5,306 nt of DNA from Hydrogenophaga sp. (GTDB lineage Bacteria > Pseudomonadota > Gammaproteobacteria > Burkholderiales > Burkholderiaceae_C), in the NCBI GenBank assembly GCA_018335615.1, contig JAGXRS010000358.1, forward strand, positions 1-5,306, written 5' to 3'. This document shows positions 4,710 to 5,306 of this stretch, piece by piece. The translations under genes and the position numbers were made by a program. How positions within the stretch are numbered: the stretch's first letter is position 1; each line of letters opens with the position of its first letter. The notes beneath the pieces were generated by a model. The model searched no databases. It saw only the letters and a program-made list of their open reading frames with translations, and was not told the origin of the DNA.

Positions 4710-5183
4710 ATGTGGCAACGACGACACCCCAATTTCGATGATGGTCAATGGACTGATTGCACAAGGGAAGACGCCAAGAAATTCGGACCTGGCGGCGCCT
4801 ACGAAGGGTGGGAGATTCGAGAGATTTCGGAAAGGACTGGAACGACGACAACGATCACGGACGAACAAGCCGAAACGATCGCGGCTAAGGTCTATGCACG
4901 TACACCCGTCGACAGCACAGAAACAGCTTTTCAGCTTGACTGGGAACTTGTGCGCGCCGGGATTGCCTTTGCAGATCAGCAATGGCTATCTGCCATCGGC
5001 TGGGGAGGAACTGAGGGTCCAAAACAGCCTTTCCAGTGGCAAAAGAGGCACTACAACATTCATGACGGGGAGTGGAGAAACACCACCGAGGCGGATGCGA
5101 AATGGTGGGCCGCCAATGCCATGGGGTGGGAAATCAGGGCGCTATGCCTTGTGCCGCTCCAAAAAGGAACCGGCCATGAATAA
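4710..5183 (+). CDS. hypothetical protein with an internal duplicated WQxRH…DGxW…WEIR unit (157 aa)
   Basis: Not assigned to a known family. The protein has two copies of a roughly 35-residue unit. Copy one, residues about 2-38, contains WQRRHPNFDDGQW, TREDAKKF and GWEIREIS. Copy two, residues about 110-143, contains WQKRHYNIHDGEW, TEADAKWW and GWEIRALC. Between them lies a helical linker (ITDEQAETIAAKVYA, then QLDWELVRAGIAFADQQ). Units ending in 'WEIRAL…P' recall the C-terminal ends of short phage accessory proteins, where such a strand closes a small beta unit. The coding region is clearly lower in GC than the left half: positions 5041-5100 are 32/60 G+C, against 43/60 at 2101-2160. That suggests a different origin. 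It overlaps the next start by eight bases. Confidence 0.78.
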   Translation: MWQRRHPNFDDGQWTDCTREDAKKFGPGGAYEGWEIREISERTGTTTTITDEQAETIAAKVYARTPVDSTETAFQLDWELVRAGIAFADQQWLSAIGWGGTEGPKQPFQWQKRHYNIHDGEWRNTTEADAKWWAANAMGWEIRALCLVPLQKGTGHE

Positions 5184-5306
5184 GCAACAGGCAGGGACTT
5201 TGATGCAAGAGCGCCGACCTGGAGCGCTGAACCGGGCGACTGAGCTTCAGCGAAACAACCCCGGCTGGAGCTGGCTCAAATGCTGCTCTCGGGCAAAGCT
5301 GGAATG
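5176..5306 (+). CDS. start of a further small gene, open at the window end
   Basis: ATG at 5176 overlaps the stop of the previous gene by eight bases and has AAAAAGGAA (5161-5169) about six bases upstream. The frame then runs without a stop to the edge of the window, giving at least 43 residues: MNKQQAGTLMQERRPGALN, a basic stretch, then NNPGWSWLKCCSRAKLE. Too little is present to assign a family. It is hydrophilic with a tryptophan pair and a Cys-Cys pair near the cut. The overlap and ribosome binding site support a real gene translated together with the duplicated-unit protein. Confidence 0.5.
   Translation, partial: MNKQQAGTLMQERRPGALNRATELQRNNPGWSWLKCCSRAKLE

Noticed and set aside
4191..4982. 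Minus-strand open frame of 263 aa spanning the cassette-like unit
   Set aside because: It was considered because minus-oriented attC sites would predict a minus gene, but it runs through both palindromes, has no visible ribosome binding site, and opposes two + genes with good starts.
1..5306. CRISPR array, tRNA, rRNA or insertion sequence
   Set aside because: No regularly spaced repeats, cloverleaf-type sequence, or transposase with terminal inverted repeats was seen on either strand.

Overview
The window is GC-rich and carries a tightly packed row of short genes, all on the + strand. Many are linked by 4-base ATGA stop/start overlaps, and nearly every start has a clear Shine-Dalgarno sequence. 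A DUF2303/YfdQ-type protein, a phage-type cytosine methyltransferase relic, a small membrane protein and several small proteins of types seen in betaproteobacterial phages mark it as the early or accessory region of a prophage or temperate phage. Codon use and family resemblance suggest a Burkholderiales host, probably Comamonadaceae; this is inferred, not proven. No structural, lysis, replication, integrase or repressor gene is visible.

Layout. Positions 1-266 hold the C-terminal end of a small phage protein that continues to the left. Positions 320-1168 hold the DUF2303 protein. A 76-base gap follows, with a 10-bp perfect inverted repeat. From 1245 to 4155 there is a polycistron of eight small genes: 1245-1445 (unknown), 1442-1711 (unknown), 1708-2070 (phage small protein), 2077-2439 (winged-helix-like), 2436-2723 (three-helix membrane protein), 2720-3178 (shrunken C5-methyltransferase), 3175-3720 (phage protein of unknown function), 3717-3901 (zinc ribbon, apparently frameshifted), closed by 3898-4155 (PrtN/excisionase-like helix-turn-helix). 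Most of these are translationally coupled.

The style changes at about 4150. The stop codon of the helix-turn-helix gene lies inside GTTTAAC, the first box of a roughly 100-base imperfect palindrome that ends in GTTAGGC. This has the plan of an integron attC recombination site: RYYYAAC, 6-nt spacer, stem with unpaired bases, 6-nt spacer, GTTRRRY. The next gene (4272-4640) starts 22 bases after that site, and its TAA stop lies inside GCCTAAC, the first box of a second, shorter palindrome (4635-4685) with the same plan. The gene thus sits between two attC-like sites like an integron gene cassette of about 436 bp. Beyond it lie a lower-GC gene with an internal duplication (4710-5183) and the start of another (5176 to the window end).

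The main points of interest are the attC-like pair embedded in a phage gene row, with an odd polarity, and a methyltransferase that seems to have lost its middle and target-recognition region by an in-frame deletion joining motif VI to motif X. Function assignments rest on motif reading alone; no database search was possible.
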